A DNA stretch of 64,000 nt, taken from Flammeovirgaceae bacterium UBA2338. Its GTDB lineage: Bacteria > Bacteroidota > Bacteroidia > Cytophagales > Cyclobacteriaceae. Position numbers and translations under genes: made by a program. The notes beneath the pieces were generated by a model. That model saw only the letters and a list, made by a program, of their open reading frames with translations. It had not been told where the DNA came from and ran no database searches. How positions within the stretch are numbered: position 1 is the stretch's first letter; each line of letters opens with the position of its first letter. Where the stretch lies: contig DDUM01000027.1 of NCBI GenBank assembly GCA_002344795.1, positions 62,001-126,000 on the forward strand, in the 5' to 3' direction. Positions 15,157 to 24,187 of the stretch are shown here, in pieces.

Positions 15157-17199
15157 TTAATTGTAATTATTGATTGAATAAGAAATTCCAAGAAAATAAG
15201 ACCGTCCATAGCCTATGGGCCTGCTACCGCCTGAAATATGAACTCCACCATCTACAGATGTATTGTTGACATTGACTACATCAAATAGATTGCGAACTCC
15301 GGTAGTGAGAGTAAAATTTTTAAATAAATCTTTCTGAACACTGAAATCTACCCAGTCGTAGCTGCTAATTTTTGCCAAAGAAACTGTCTCTACACCGCCC
15401 ACATCAGCTATTTCAAAATAGGGAGTTGCACCTGTATACTTATGGTACAAAGACAGAATAAGTCCTGCGGGCGGCACTTTATAACTCACTGTAGTAACAA
15501 CTTCGGGTGACCATGTAAACTCATCGAGATTGTTGGCACTTTCAATGTATTGATTGAATCTGCCAATGTAGGAAAACCCAACTGCTGCAGTAAATTTGCC
15601 TGCCTTAAGATTACTCCGGAGTGCCACCCCTTTGGTCTTAAACCGATCAATATTAAGATAAGTTGTGATTAATGTATTCCCTGGTTTTTGACCAAATCCA
15701 ATCATGTTTTCTACCGTATTATAAAACATTCCAAGGCTGGTACTAAAACGAAGTTGATCAATATCCACCACTTGCCAATTCCACGAAGCATTGTAGCTGT
15801 GAGATAATTCTGCTTTTAAGGTTTGGTTTCCTTCAATGGCGTGGCTTGCGTCAAAAAAATCAAAGTAAAGTTCCCTCAAGGAGGGTGCGCGAAATCCACG
15901 CCCATAGGAAAAACGCAGGTCATGATGTTTGGACAATACTAACTTAGAGTTGATCGATGGAATTACAGGAGGAGCTTTGTAAACTGTATTATGAACCACT
16001 CTTATGCCAGGTCTGATCTGCAAGCCATTTACGATTTGCCATTCTATTGAACCGAAAAAGGCGTAATCATTGATATTTTGAGTCCCCGATTGGATTCTCC
16101 CACCTTCACCTTGTTCGAGATTAATATCAAATCCAGGTTGAATGGCTACTTTGTCGTTTATTTTATATTGAAATGTTCCTCGTGCAGTCGTTCCTCCAAA
16201 ACGATTTACATCCTGTAATCCCGCACCAAGTGCAAGGCGTTTATCTCCGGTTGTTTTGTTTACTGTGCTGGTTTGTGTTTTTCTTTCATAGTTGGTGTAA
16301 GCAACAGCTCCATTGAAGTTAAACCTATCAGAAAAATTGTGTGACCCCTGAACCTGATGCATGAGCCTATTGGTGATATAGTCTTGATCCAAAGCCTCGT
16401 TCCCTTCAAATATGCCTGGGTTGTAAATATTTTCGTTCAGGTAATCCAGTCGGTAATACACATCGCTTTTCTCTGTCCTGAATCCCACCAATCCACTTGC
16501 CAACCATTGTTTTTTGGGATGCCATTGTTTGTCCCTATCGGGTGCATTACCCTGCCAGCCACCAAAATTGTTCCTGCTCAAATCAAGGTGTGTATAAATT
16601 TTATCCCATGAATAGCCCCCTCCCAAACTTTGGTTGTGAGTGCCTTCTTCAAACCCATATTCTTTACCCGCTGTTTCCTCCTGCGCTCTTGCATTAAGGC
16701 TCCAGGTGCCCACCACTTCTTTTTTGGTGATAATATTAATTACGCCAGCCAGCGCATCAGCGCCATATACCACAGACATAGGCCCCTCCACAATTTCGAT
16801 TCGTTCTACTGACTGAGGATTAATCTGGTTAATATTAATTTCATTGGATGTGCCTTGCCGGCCTACCATAGGTACGCCATCGATAAGCACTTTTACATTT
16901 TGTCCTGAAAGTCCCTGTAAGGATAGGTTAGAACCCCCAAGTGCCTGATCCTGAGAAAATCTAACATTTAGTTCAGTGTTTAATACGTCTTCAAGCTTGG
17001 TAGCGCCTCTTGCCTGAATGATCTCCATAGGAATGGTGCGAACTGTATATACAGATTTTTTTGCTGATTGCGGTTCAAATTGACCTGTCACAACTAGCTC
17101 CTCAAGAAATCGAGTAGCCAACGTATCCCCCAGCTGCCCCTGTGCCTGCCCTGCCATAGCGGCAGAAAGAAATAGTAAGGGGCCAATCAATTTTTTCAT
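15157..17199 (-). CDS. TonB-dependent outer-membrane receptor, probably for heme (HmuR-like)
   Basis: The 680-residue receptor has a signal peptide, an N-terminal TonB-box-like segment (LEELVVTGQFEPQ), a plug domain (RGATKLEDVLNTELNVRFSQ, LQGLSGQNVKVLIDGVPM, RIEIVEGPMSVVYGADALAG) and a beta-barrel to the C-terminus. The plug motifs NINQINPQSVERIEIVEGP and GVINIITKK are classic for iron, heme or cobalamin receptors; there is no carboxypeptidase-like SusC N-domain. Length is normal for HmuR. The ATG at 17199 (MKKLIGPLLF) fits a signal peptide better than the upstream one at 17220. The HmuY-like gene follows in the same operon and an AraC-type regulator is divergent, so heme is the favoured ligand; another iron chelate cannot be excluded. 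Confidence 0.85.
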   Translation of the reverse strand: MKKLIGPLLFLSAAMAGQAQGQLGDTLATRFLEELVVTGQFEPQSAKKSVYTVRTIPMEIIQARGATKLEDVLNTELNVRFSQDQALGGSNLSLQGLSGQNVKVLIDGVPMVGRQGTSNEININQINPQSVERIEIVEGPMSVVYGADALAGVINIITKKEVVGTWSLNARAQEETAGKEYGFEEGTHNQSLGGGYSWDKIYTHLDLSRNNFGGWQGNAPDRDKQWHPKKQWLASGLVGFRTEKSDVYYRLDYLNENIYNPGIFEGNEALDQDYITNRLMHQVQGSHNFSDRFNFNGAVAYTNYERKTQTSTVNKTTGDKRLALGAGLQDVNRFGGTTARGTFQYKINDKVAIQPGFDINLEQGEGGRIQSGTQNINDYAFFGSIEWQIVNGLQIRPGIRVVHNTVYKAPPVIPSINSKLVLSKHHDLRFSYGRGFRAPSLRELYFDFFDASHAIEGNQTLKAELSHSYNASWNWQVVDIDQLRFSTSLGMFYNTVENMIGFGQKPGNTLITTYLNIDRFKTKGVALRSNLKAGKFTAAVGFSYIGRFNQYIESANNLDEFTWSPEVVTTVSYKVPPAGLILSLYHKYTGATPYFEIADVGGVETVSLAKISSYDWVDFSVQKDLFKNFTLTTGVRNLFDVVNVNNTSVDGGVHISGGSRPIGYGRSYFLGISYSINNYN

Positions 17200-17254
17200 G
17201 TGCGCAAAGGTTAAAATCAATCCATTTAAAATATACCCACATAAGGATAATAAG

Positions 17255-17287
17255 TGTCCATTGAATACTTTAACAAATTCATGGACA
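17255..17287. promoter_or_regulatory. Imperfect inverted repeat, candidate operator
   Basis: TGTCCATTGAAT (17255-17266) and ATTCATGGACA (17277-17287) form an inverted repeat with a single-base bulge and a ten-base centre. It lies between the divergent TonB-receptor and AraC genes and ends nine bases before the -7 box at 17296, where an activator would bind. The regulator that binds it is not known; the AraC protein next door is the obvious candidate. Confidence 0.4.
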
Positions 17288-17295
17288 AATTTTGG

Positions 17296-17303
17296 TATTT
17301 TTG
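17296..17303 (+). promoter_or_regulatory. Candidate -7 box of the araC-type gene
   Basis: TATTTTTG matches TAnnTTTG. There is no good -33 element; that region is occupied by the inverted repeat at 17255-17287, as expected for an activator-dependent promoter. The leader to the ATG at 17373 is about 65 bases. Confidence 0.4.
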
Positions 17304-17338
17304 AACCCTTAATGGATGAAATAAGTTAATAACAGCAC

Positions 17339-17350
17339 TGACATTTGTCA
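17339..17350. promoter_or_regulatory. Short palindrome TGACA-tt-TGTCA
   Basis: A perfect palindrome with a two-base centre lies 22 bases before the AraC start codon, downstream of the -7 box. Its place in the leader suggests a repressor or autoregulation site. It shares GTCA/TGTC half-site bases with the larger inverted repeat upstream. Confidence 0.3.
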
Positions 17351-17372
17351 TTTTTTAGATGAACACAAGCCT

Positions 17373-18254
17373 ATGAAAGCAACTTTGTTAGAGAAAAATA
17401 CCCAAGAAGGGATAATTCGGGAGCTTTATGACCGGGATGAAATAGCCCTAGCCGCTGTAGAGAATAAGGGAGATGAAGCATTTTCGTGCCCTGCAGAATT
17501 GAAAAAGAACCTCATCCACTTCTATTTCTGTATGGAGGGAAGTGCTTTGTTCGAATTTGGACCTCATTATTCCCGAGAAATACAGAAGAAGAGAAATTAC
17601 TTCTTTTATAACCCCGAAAGTGATCTTCCATTCAGAATTAACCTGGCGCCCGATACCCGCATGGTCTTTCTAACAATCTCTCTCAAAAACCTCCATGAGT
17701 TGTTTTTGCACGATACTCTTCCGTTCCTTAAACCTGAGACCATCAATAGAAAGTTTTATGATGAAAGAGAAATACCGGCATCCCTAATGGTGGTGCTGAA
17801 TCAACTTTCTACTGTTAACCTTAGTGAGGCTGCTGAAAAACTCTATTATCAGGGTAAAGTGTTGGAGCTGCTGAGCCTCTACTTTTCAGAAAGAAAGGCG
17901 GACACTGAAAGCTGCCCATTCTTGAATGATGAGGAAACAGTCCGAAAGATTAAACGAGCAAAAGAATTATTATTAAAAAACAGTGAATCACCTCCCAGGT
18001 TAAAAGAACTGGCAAAAATGGCCGGGTTGAATGAATACCAACTCAAAGTGGGCTTCAAACAAATCTATGGCAATACTGTGTTTGGTTTTTTACTGGATCA
18101 CAAACTGGACAATGCCCAACTATTGTTGGATACTGCAAAATTCAAAGTAAACGAGGTGGCTTATCAGATTGGCTATACTAATCCAAGTCATTTTATAGCT
18201 GCTTTTAAAAAGAAGTATGGGGTGACTCCAAAAAAATATTTGATGAGCAAATAA
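17373..18254 (+). CDS. AraC-family transcription regulator of the heme locus
   Basis: The 293-residue regulator has an N-terminal sensor part (about 1-180) containing IHFYFCMEGSALFEFGP, a cupin-like start resembling PchR-type iron regulators, and a C-terminal AraC double helix-turn-helix (about 195-293). Landmarks of the DNA-binding part are AKELLLKNSESPPRLKELAK, MAGLNEYQLKVGFKQIYG and VAYQIGYTNPSHFIAAFKKKYG followed by TPKKY. It is divergent from the TonB-receptor/HmuY operon, with palindromic elements between. PchR-like proteins sense an iron ligand and switch on the matching receptor; the same is inferred here for heme or an iron chelate. Confidence 0.85.
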   Translation: MKATLLEKNTQEGIIRELYDRDEIALAAVENKGDEAFSCPAELKKNLIHFYFCMEGSALFEFGPHYSREIQKKRNYFFYNPESDLPFRINLAPDTRMVFLTISLKNLHELFLHDTLPFLKPETINRKFYDEREIPASLMVVLNQLSTVNLSEAAEKLYYQGKVLELLSLYFSERKADTESCPFLNDEETVRKIKRAKELLLKNSESPPRLKELAKMAGLNEYQLKVGFKQIYGNTVFGFLLDHKLDNAQLLLDTAKFKVNEVAYQIGYTNPSHFIAAFKKKYGVTPKKYLMSK

Positions 18255-18260
18255 CTGCTG

Positions 18261-19766
18261 CTATCTTTTACTAAACAGCATACCAAAAACTCCTCGTACC
18301 AGAGATCGGCCTACCTGTTTGCCAATAGAAGAATCCATTATTTCTTCCAATGCACTTTTTTCTTTTCTTCGTGAAGAAGACCTTTTTGGAGATGGTTCTG
18401 CTATTTTCTGCTCCTCTTCAGTTTTCATTTTTTTAGAAAGCAATTCATAAGCACTTTCAGGGTCGATGGCCTCTTGATACTTCTTGTAGAAATCGGATTG
18501 ACTTAAAAGTCTCTCGTATTCTTTCTCGTCCATTGGACCCATTACAGAAACGGGAGGCGCAAGGTGGGTAGCTACTGTTTCCGTTGGAATTCCCTTTTCA
18601 TTAAGCACGGTAATAAATGCCTGCCCTGTTCCCAGTTGTGTAAATTGTTTTTCTATGTCGTAGAATTCAGATTTAGGAAAGGAATTAACTGTTTCCCGAA
18701 GTGCTTTCACATCATTGGGGGTAAACGCACGGACCACATGATGAATCCTGTTTCCTAGTTGGGATAAAACATTGGCTGGTACATCCTGGGATAGTTGTGT
18801 ACAAAAAAAGATACCCACACCTTTTGACCGTATCAATCGGATCACCTGATCGATCTGATCGAGAAATGCTTTAGGAGCATCTTTAAATAGCAGGTGCGCT
18901 TCATCCAGAAAGAAAATAAGTTTTGGTTTATCCTGGTCACCAGCTTCGGGAAGTTGTTGGTACAATTCCGCCAACAAAGACAACATAAAGGTTGAGAAAA
19001 TGGCCGGCTGATGTTGTACATCGGAGACATTCAGCAAGCTTATCACTCCACGTCCATCCACCTTCCCGAACAAATCTTCTATATCAAATGATTTCTCACC
19101 AAATAGCTGACTCACACCTTTCTGCTCCAGCACTACAATTTTCCTCAAAATGGTACCCGCTGTTACTGAAGATATTTTGCCGTAATCTTCCTTTATCTCC
19201 TTTGCCCCCTCTCCTTGTGATAAATAGTTAAGTACTTTTTTGAGATCATTTAAATCAACTATGGGAAGCTTCTTGTCGTCTGCATATTTAAAAATCACAG
19301 ACAATACGCCACTTTGCACCTCGTTTAACTCCATGATTTTACTCAACAAGACGGGCCCAAACTCTGCGACTGTAGCCCGCATCTGACTGCCCAACTTCCC
19401 ACTGAGGGAATACAACTCTATAGGAAAATAAGATGGCATAAACTCAATCCCAAGAGCAGCAGCGCGTTCCTCCAGTCTGTCATTGGTAATACCTTCTTTT
19501 CCCATCCCAGACAAATCACCTTTCATGTCGGGCATAAATACCGGGATTCCCTCTGCCGACAATTGCTCTGCCAGAAGTTGTAATGTCCTAGTCTTTCCAG
19601 ATCCCGTAGCCCCAGTAACCAGCCCGTGCCTATTCATCATCTTTAGACTGAGCCTCACTTTCGCCTCAGCTAATATTTCATTATTCAATATTCCAGCTCC
19701 CAGAAAAATAGATGACCCTTTGGGTGCATACGACTTTTGAACCGCATCAATAAATTTCGCTTTCAT
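18261..19766 (-). CDS. HerA-like ATPase, DUF853 (YjgR) family
   Basis: The 501-residue protein is a HerA/FtsK-superfamily ATPase of the DUF853/YjgR family. Motifs: HGLVTGATGSGKTRTLQLLA as Walker A, FMPDMKGDLSGMG right after it (a family hallmark), KLIFFLDEAHLLF as Walker B, IFFCTQLSQDVPANVLSQLG and NRIHHVVRAFTPND. A basic, low-complexity stretch (KRSSSRRKEKSALEE) precedes the C-terminus. The molecular function of the family is unsettled; DNA or protein translocation is presumed from the fold. The ATG at 19766 (MKAKFIDAVQ) is preferred over the one at 19787 because it matches where the family starts. It converges on the AraC gene six bases away and has no clear partner. Confidence 0.85.
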   Translation of the reverse strand: MKAKFIDAVQKSYAPKGSSIFLGAGILNNEILAEAKVRLSLKMMNRHGLVTGATGSGKTRTLQLLAEQLSAEGIPVFMPDMKGDLSGMGKEGITNDRLEERAAALGIEFMPSYFPIELYSLSGKLGSQMRATVAEFGPVLLSKIMELNEVQSGVLSVIFKYADDKKLPIVDLNDLKKVLNYLSQGEGAKEIKEDYGKISSVTAGTILRKIVVLEQKGVSQLFGEKSFDIEDLFGKVDGRGVISLLNVSDVQHQPAIFSTFMLSLLAELYQQLPEAGDQDKPKLIFFLDEAHLLFKDAPKAFLDQIDQVIRLIRSKGVGIFFCTQLSQDVPANVLSQLGNRIHHVVRAFTPNDVKALRETVNSFPKSEFYDIEKQFTQLGTGQAFITVLNEKGIPTETVATHLAPPVSVMGPMDEKEYERLLSQSDFYKKYQEAIDPESAYELLSKKMKTEEEQKIAEPSPKRSSSRRKEKSALEEIMDSSIGKQVGRSLVRGVFGMLFSKR

Positions 19767-19817
19767 AGTGTTTCTCTTAATGAGCAAAATTGTGGAATTA
19801 AGAACAATATTCGGTGG

Positions 19818-20333
19818 CTATCCAATCCTTTTCTTCATTAACCAGTCTGTTTGCACATCATCGCCCATTTTAAAGGGGTGTGTGCCAAATTTTTCAAAAC
19901 CCCAATCCATATAGAATTGCTGTGCCTTAATATTTCGCTCCCAAACGCCTAACCAAATCCAGTAAAAACCATTTTTCTTTCCGTATTCAATGCACCTCTT
20001 CAACAATGCCGCACCCGCCTTTTTTCCCTGATGTGCATTCAGAATATAAATTCTTTCCAATTCAACAGCAGGTTCTTTAATCAATCCTTTTACCTCCTCA
20101 CTGACCCTTACTTTGGCATACCCCACAGGGGTTGATTCATCATAAGCTAAAAAGAACTGACTATTTGCGTCACTGATCTCTTGTTCAATTTTCTCCAACG
20201 TGAAGGCCGTATCAAGATAGGCCTTCATATTCTCAGGTGTGTTCTCACTTGCAAATGCAGCTGCATAAGTTTCCTTTCCCATTGAAACCAAAAGAGAAAT
20301 ATCCTCTAGCAATGCGGCTCTGACCTTTATCAT
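19818..20333 (-). CDS. GNAT-family N-acetyltransferase
   Basis: The 171-residue protein is a GNAT acetyltransferase using acetyl-CoA. It shows VELERIYILNAHQGKKAG, where the last part is the pyrophosphate-binding loop (QxxGxG/A type), then AALLKRCIEYGKKNGFYWIW and NIKAQQFYMDWGFEKFGTHPF, the typical closing motif B. The N-terminal half carries the acceptor helices (LVSMGKETYAAAFASENTPE). The acceptor cannot be told; the size and motifs resemble cytosolic enzymes acting on small amines or protein N-termini. Its ATG overlaps the stop codon of the DUF3078 gene (TAATG), so translation is coupled to that unrelated-looking gene. Confidence 0.8.
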   Translation of the reverse strand: MIKVRAALLEDISLLVSMGKETYAAAFASENTPENMKAYLDTAFTLEKIEQEISDANSQFFLAYDESTPVGYAKVRVSEEVKGLIKEPAVELERIYILNAHQGKKAGAALLKRCIEYGKKNGFYWIWLGVWERNIKAQQFYMDWGFEKFGTHPFKMGDDVQTDWLMKKRIG

Positions 20334-21253
20334 TAATTTTTCTTATCCCTATAATTTTGAAAGGAATATGCAAATCCAAGTGAGAACGCCTGGCTCAGTT
20401 GCACACCACTATCCTGATCAAAGTCGTAGAGTAAAATGCCACCCAAACTCACATTGATGAATTTATTCACCTTTGCTGTTAAATTCATATCCACCCGATG
20501 ATCAATTGTTTTCGCCTGAAGTGTCTGATAATTGGCAAAAAAGAGATACCTCCACTTTAGGTTCAAATTTTCTGCAATATCCTTGTTGTACTCTGCCAAC
20601 ATTTGAAATGCCAACGCTTCTATACGAATTGTTTCGCCCGCCTTCACCCCATAGGGAGCCAGTGAGTCTACACCGAGATATTGTTCACTTTTTTGAACTA
20701 TAGTCAATCTTGATGCTATCGGGGCCAATCTCAATTTAAAACTCTCGTCAGGAGAATATTCAAAACCAAAAGACCCAGTAATAAAAGCTGGTGCCAAAAA
20801 ATTGGAAATTAAGCGACCCTTCTCTACCCCATTTGCATCTTCTTCATATTTAAACCCTTTAGTAAACTGTGATGAGAAGTTGAGTGCGGTAAACAAACCC
20901 CATTTTTCATTAAAGCCATAACCATATTTGGTATCCAAATAAATTCTATCCAACGTTTTTCTAAATCCCTGCCCATCATTATTCACCATTCCAAACAAAA
21001 GATCCATTTCATTTGTCCACGATCTTTTCTCCCTCTTGTAATTGATCTTGGTGTTGAGAAAGGCATTGAATCCGAAAGAATTCACACCTCCAGCCTTCCA
21101 GTTTGAAGAAAAAGTGGATTGATTGAGATTGAGGCCTGCTTTAAAGCCTTTTTTCCAAAAAGTGGTGGTGTCAATCCGAACAATCTGGGCCGAGGCCACA
21201 ATCGAAAATGCAATGAAGAAGAAAAGGGTGATGAAAAATTTAACAGAAAACAT
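20333..21253 (-). CDS. DUF3078 outer-membrane protein
   Basis: The 306-residue protein has a signal peptide (about 1-22, SIVASAQ) and matches the Bacteroidota family DUF3078. It begins with WKKGFKAGLNLNQSTFSSNW, then alternating strands such as INYKREKRSWTNEMDLLFG and LDRIYLDTKYGYGFNEKWG, and ends with an aromatic strand AFSLGFAYSFQNYR. This points to an outer-membrane beta-barrel; no transported substrate is known. It heads a two-gene operon, with the acetyltransferase translated from an overlapping TAATG. A promoter lies just upstream. Confidence 0.8.
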   Translation of the reverse strand: MFSVKFFITLFFFIAFSIVASAQIVRIDTTTFWKKGFKAGLNLNQSTFSSNWKAGGVNSFGFNAFLNTKINYKREKRSWTNEMDLLFGMVNNDGQGFRKTLDRIYLDTKYGYGFNEKWGLFTALNFSSQFTKGFKYEEDANGVEKGRLISNFLAPAFITGSFGFEYSPDESFKLRLAPIASRLTIVQKSEQYLGVDSLAPYGVKAGETIRIEALAFQMLAEYNKDIAENLNLKWRYLFFANYQTLQAKTIDHRVDMNLTAKVNKFINVSLGGILLYDFDQDSGVQLSQAFSLGFAYSFQNYRDKKN

Positions 21254-21275
21254 AAAGGCGATTTTGATTACTGCT

Positions 21276-21307
21276 CAAAAATAAAAGCAAAATCAAAGAC
21301 TAACCAA
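21276..21307 (-). promoter_or_regulatory. Promoter of the DUF3078 gene
   Basis: On the minus strand TTG (21307-21305) and TATTTTTG (21283-21276) are 21 bases apart. The leader to the ATG at 21253 would be about 20 bases. Confidence 0.5.
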
Positions 21308-21308
21308 C

Positions 21309-21722
21309 CTAAATGTTATTGAGTTTAATCTCCTCAAGGGCTACTTCAGTGAGTGGTTTGGTGATAAATTTTATAACATGATTGTTATTTACAATCTTAT
21401 CAATATCACGCTTGTTATCTGAGCTGGAGAGGATAATCACCTTGCACTTATTTTTTACCAGTTCATTAAATTTTTCGAATTCGTAGAGGAATACAAAACC
21501 ATCTACAATAGGCATATTGATGTCAAGAAAAATAATATTAGGAAGTTCAGTTATATTATTTTGATTTTCTTTCAAATAATCCAGTGCACTTTTACCTGAA
21601 CTCTTCACTTCCACCCGTTTCGAAAACTTAGTTATTTCTATAATACGCTTACTGATAAAATTATCAGTATCGTTATCATCCACCAGCATTACTAAATCAA
21701 TTACCTTATCCAAAGTTTCCAT
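21309..21722 (-). CDS. Single-domain response regulator (CheY-like)
   Basis: The protein of 137 residues is a lone receiver domain. The acidic pocket is VMLVDDNDTDNFI, the phospho-acceptor Asp is in IIFLDINMPIVDG, the switch Ser in VIILSSSDNK and the conserved Lys in FITKPLTE. There is no output domain, so it acts by protein contact, as CheY or a phosphorelay intermediate does. No kinase gene is adjacent. The ATG at 21722 (METLDK) is preferred over an upstream TTG. It is transcribed toward the DUF3078 gene on the same strand, but that gene has its own promoter. Confidence 0.85.
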   Translation of the reverse strand: METLDKVIDLVMLVDDNDTDNFISKRIIEITKFSKRVEVKSSGKSALDYLKENQNNITELPNIIFLDINMPIVDGFVFLYEFEKFNELVKNKCKVIILSSSDNKRDIDKIVNNNHVIKFITKPLTEVALEEIKLNNI

Positions 21723-21870
21723 CAAAATCAAATCAGCTCCAGAACACTATTTATTAATAATAATTAACCCCATCAGCTCCAAAAGTATGATTTTCAGCAA
21801 AAAGATAGGTACTTCTTTGTCCATTAAGTCAATCAAGTAAGTATTTTAGAAAAATTGACAAAAAATGAAA

Positions 21871-23478
21871 CTAAGGAAGCAGTATTCTTAATTTTTCACC
21901 TAATGACAGGTTAAAATCTTTCTTCCCATTCCACTCCATCAATTCCTGAATAGTAACGCCATATTGCCGTGCAACACTGTACAGCGTATCTGAGGGTTTC
22001 ACTTCGTGAACAATGGGTGAATTGTGTCCCTCGAAATCAACAACCGCATTTGAAGATCCTGGAGCATTACTCACAATTAATAACTTCTCATTTATTTGAG
22101 TATCAGCGCTTTTGCCTTCCTCCAAGGCATATTGTGGTTCTTCAATTGGTGCTGGGTTTGGAGTTGGAGTTGTTTCGTTAAATGACGCTTGACCCCAATT
22201 AAATTCTTTGTCAGTATCTAATTCTACAATTTCGCCCTGTGGTGGTACATCTTCTTTAGGAGGTTTGGCACTACTCATCCACAACATAGCACTGGCACTA
22301 ACCATGTCATTTTGATCCAGACGATTGAATTTGCGCAATCTTTTAAGCTGAACGCCATAAGTCTGGCTTATCAACCACAAATTTTCCCCTTCCATCACCT
22401 TGTGATAAGCCTCTGAAGCTCTCCTTTTCTTCTTTTCAATAAAATATTTATTTCCTGGAATTACTGTATGATCAATTGACACATCATTAAACCGGAGAAA
22501 TGCCGATAGGCTAATTCCCGCCCGATCTGCCAGCGTGGTAATCCTATCTCCGGGTTTGGCTACCATCACCGGTACTCCGTTGACAAACTGCATTGGTGCG
22601 GCAATTGCTGAGGCTACTCCTGTTTCAATCAGCACAGGCGTAGGAGGCGCACTGATGGATAATTTCGTGAAGTTTTGATCATATGCTCCTTGTGGGATAA
22701 GAACGGTATATCGCTTATCATCTGGTATTGACCCTCGTCTCGCCCATTTGTTATACTCCTCTATTGTTTCCAGGTCTACCTTGTACTCATCGGCAATGTC
22801 TTTCAGGGATGTTTTACTTGCTGTTTCGTAGGTTACTAACTTCAATTGAGCGTCACCCTCAAGTGCATTTTCAAAAGCTATTTTATGCGCCAGGTATTTT
22901 TTTACATACCAGTATGTCTTTCCATTGATCTCCATGTGCTTGGCACCATTATGTTTATCGCCAACTGCTCGCTGGGCGCCTCCTGCTCCCATTTGATATG
23001 CCTGCAATGCGTATACCCAGTTATTAAAATAGAAATTATTTTGTTTTAGATAGCGCGCGGCTCCCCTGGTGGAGGATATCAGGTTCATCCTCTCATCTAC
23101 ATCCTTGTCTACACGCATTCCCACCTCTTCGGCAGTAAAATCTTTGAATTGCCAGAAACCCACAGCATTGGAAGTCGAAACCGCATCAGAAATCAACGCA
23201 CTTTCCTGTAAGGCAAGGTACTTGAAGTCATCCGGGAGTCTTTCCTCACGGAATATTTTTTCAATGATTGGAAAGTAAGTTTTTGCCCGTTCTACTTTCA
23301 TGTTGAAATAGTACGGGTGCTGGGTGAGTGCATCCACATCTTTTTGTATTTCTCGTCTTGCATCATCCTTGATAACAAGGGTCATGCCTGCGAATTGCAT
23401 TTTGTGGGGCACTTCAGGAGTCTGGCCGTTAGAGACAGCGGCTCCCAAAAAAAATAGTGCTGCTGCAAAAAATCTCAT
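21871..23478 (-). CDS. mltD: Membrane-bound lytic transglycosylase D-like, with LysM domains
   Basis: This exported murein hydrolase cleaves the glycan strands of peptidoglycan. A signal peptide (to about VSNGQ) is followed by an SLT domain: FKYLALQESALISDAVS with the catalytic Glu, then STSNAVGFWQFKDFTAEEVG and ERMNLISSTRGAARYLKQN. LysM-type glycan-binding repeats follow, the clearest being GENLWLISQTYGVQLKRLRK and SDTLYSVARQYGVTIQELME at the very end. A Pro/Glu-rich linker separates the last one. The ATG at 23478 is preferred over one 15 codons upstream, since the signal peptide begins there and a -7 box lies just before it. It precedes no obvious partner; the O-methyltransferase gene is 65 bases upstream. 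Confidence 0.85.
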   Translation of the reverse strand: MRFFAAALFFLGAAVSNGQTPEVPHKMQFAGMTLVIKDDARREIQKDVDALTQHPYYFNMKVERAKTYFPIIEKIFREERLPDDFKYLALQESALISDAVSTSNAVGFWQFKDFTAEEVGMRVDKDVDERMNLISSTRGAARYLKQNNFYFNNWVYALQAYQMGAGGAQRAVGDKHNGAKHMEINGKTYWYVKKYLAHKIAFENALEGDAQLKLVTYETASKTSLKDIADEYKVDLETIEEYNKWARRGSIPDDKRYTVLIPQGAYDQNFTKLSISAPPTPVLIETGVASAIAAPMQFVNGVPVMVAKPGDRITTLADRAGISLSAFLRFNDVSIDHTVIPGNKYFIEKKKRRASEAYHKVMEGENLWLISQTYGVQLKRLRKFNRLDQNDMVSASAMLWMSSAKPPKEDVPPQGEIVELDTDKEFNWGQASFNETTPTPNPAPIEEPQYALEEGKSADTQINEKLLIVSNAPGSSNAVVDFEGHNSPIVHEVKPSDTLYSVARQYGVTIQELMEWNGKKDFNLSLGEKLRILLP

Positions 23479-23486
23479 CTCTGAAA

Positions 23487-23494
23487 CAAATGTA
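23487..23494 (-). promoter_or_regulatory. -7 box just before the mltD start codon
   Basis: On the minus strand TACATTTG matches TAnnTTTG and ends eight bases before the ATG at 23478, implying a leader of only a few bases. No -33 element is evident. Confidence 0.35.
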
Positions 23495-23542
23495 GGAATA
23501 AATCTTAAATTATTGAATATCACCTCACAACGATCAGGATAT

Positions 23543-24178
23543 TCAGATCTTGCGCAAAACCATTATTCCATCCCGAATGGGCATCAATACGTGCTCTACC
23601 CGGCTATCCTCACACACCTTTTTATTAAACTGTATGATTGCCGTTGTGTCCTTATCGGGCTTAGAATCCAATACTTTTCCACTCCACAGTACATTATCAG
23701 CTAAAATAAAGCCTCCTTTAGTCATTTTATCGATGACCAGATCATAGTATAAAGAATAACCTTCCTTGTCAGCATCTATAAATACCAGGTCAAAGGATTC
23801 CGTAAGCGTGGGTATTAATTTCTTGGCATCCCCAATTCTATAATCAATTTTGTCATTCAATTCTGACTCTTTAAAATATCCCCGAACCCGATCCTCTAGT
23901 TCCTCATTAATATCTAAGGTGATTAGCTTTCCATTATCAGAAAGACCTTCGGCCAAACAAAGTGCTGAATACCCGGTATAAGTTCCAATTTCAAGAATAA
24001 AATCAGGCTGAATCATTTTACTAATCATCGAAAGAATCCGCCCCTGCAGATGACCCGATAGCATTCTCGGCTTGAGTACCGACAAATGTGTTTCGCGACT
24101 GATCTTATGAAGAAGATCGCTTTCAGGTGCAGAGTGCTTTTCCGCGTAGCGAAGAATATTTTCGTCAAGAAACTCCAT
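23543..24178 (-). CDS. SAM-dependent O-methyltransferase (caffeoyl-CoA type)
   Basis: This 211-residue class I methyltransferase of the CCoAOMT/YrrM type uses S-adenosylmethionine, usually with a divalent metal. Motifs: FILEIGTYTGYSALCLAEGL for SAM binding, KLITLDINEE for the ribose-binding Asp, YRIGDAKKLIPTL, FDLVFIDADKEGYSLYYD with the metal-binding Asp, and GGFILADNVLWSGKV with Asp-Asn metal ligands. Bacterial members methylate catechol-like hydroxyls or tRNA uridines; the substrate here is unknown. It lies nine bases downstream of the M16 peptidase gene, so the two form an operon. Confidence 0.85.
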   Translation of the reverse strand: MEFLDENILRYAEKHSAPESDLLHKISRETHLSVLKPRMLSGHLQGRILSMISKMIQPDFILEIGTYTGYSALCLAEGLSDNGKLITLDINEELEDRVRGYFKESELNDKIDYRIGDAKKLIPTLTESFDLVFIDADKEGYSLYYDLVIDKMTKGGFILADNVLWSGKVLDSKPDKDTTAIIQFNKKVCEDSRVEHVLMPIRDGIMVLRKI

Positions 24179-24187
24179 ATCAATTTA

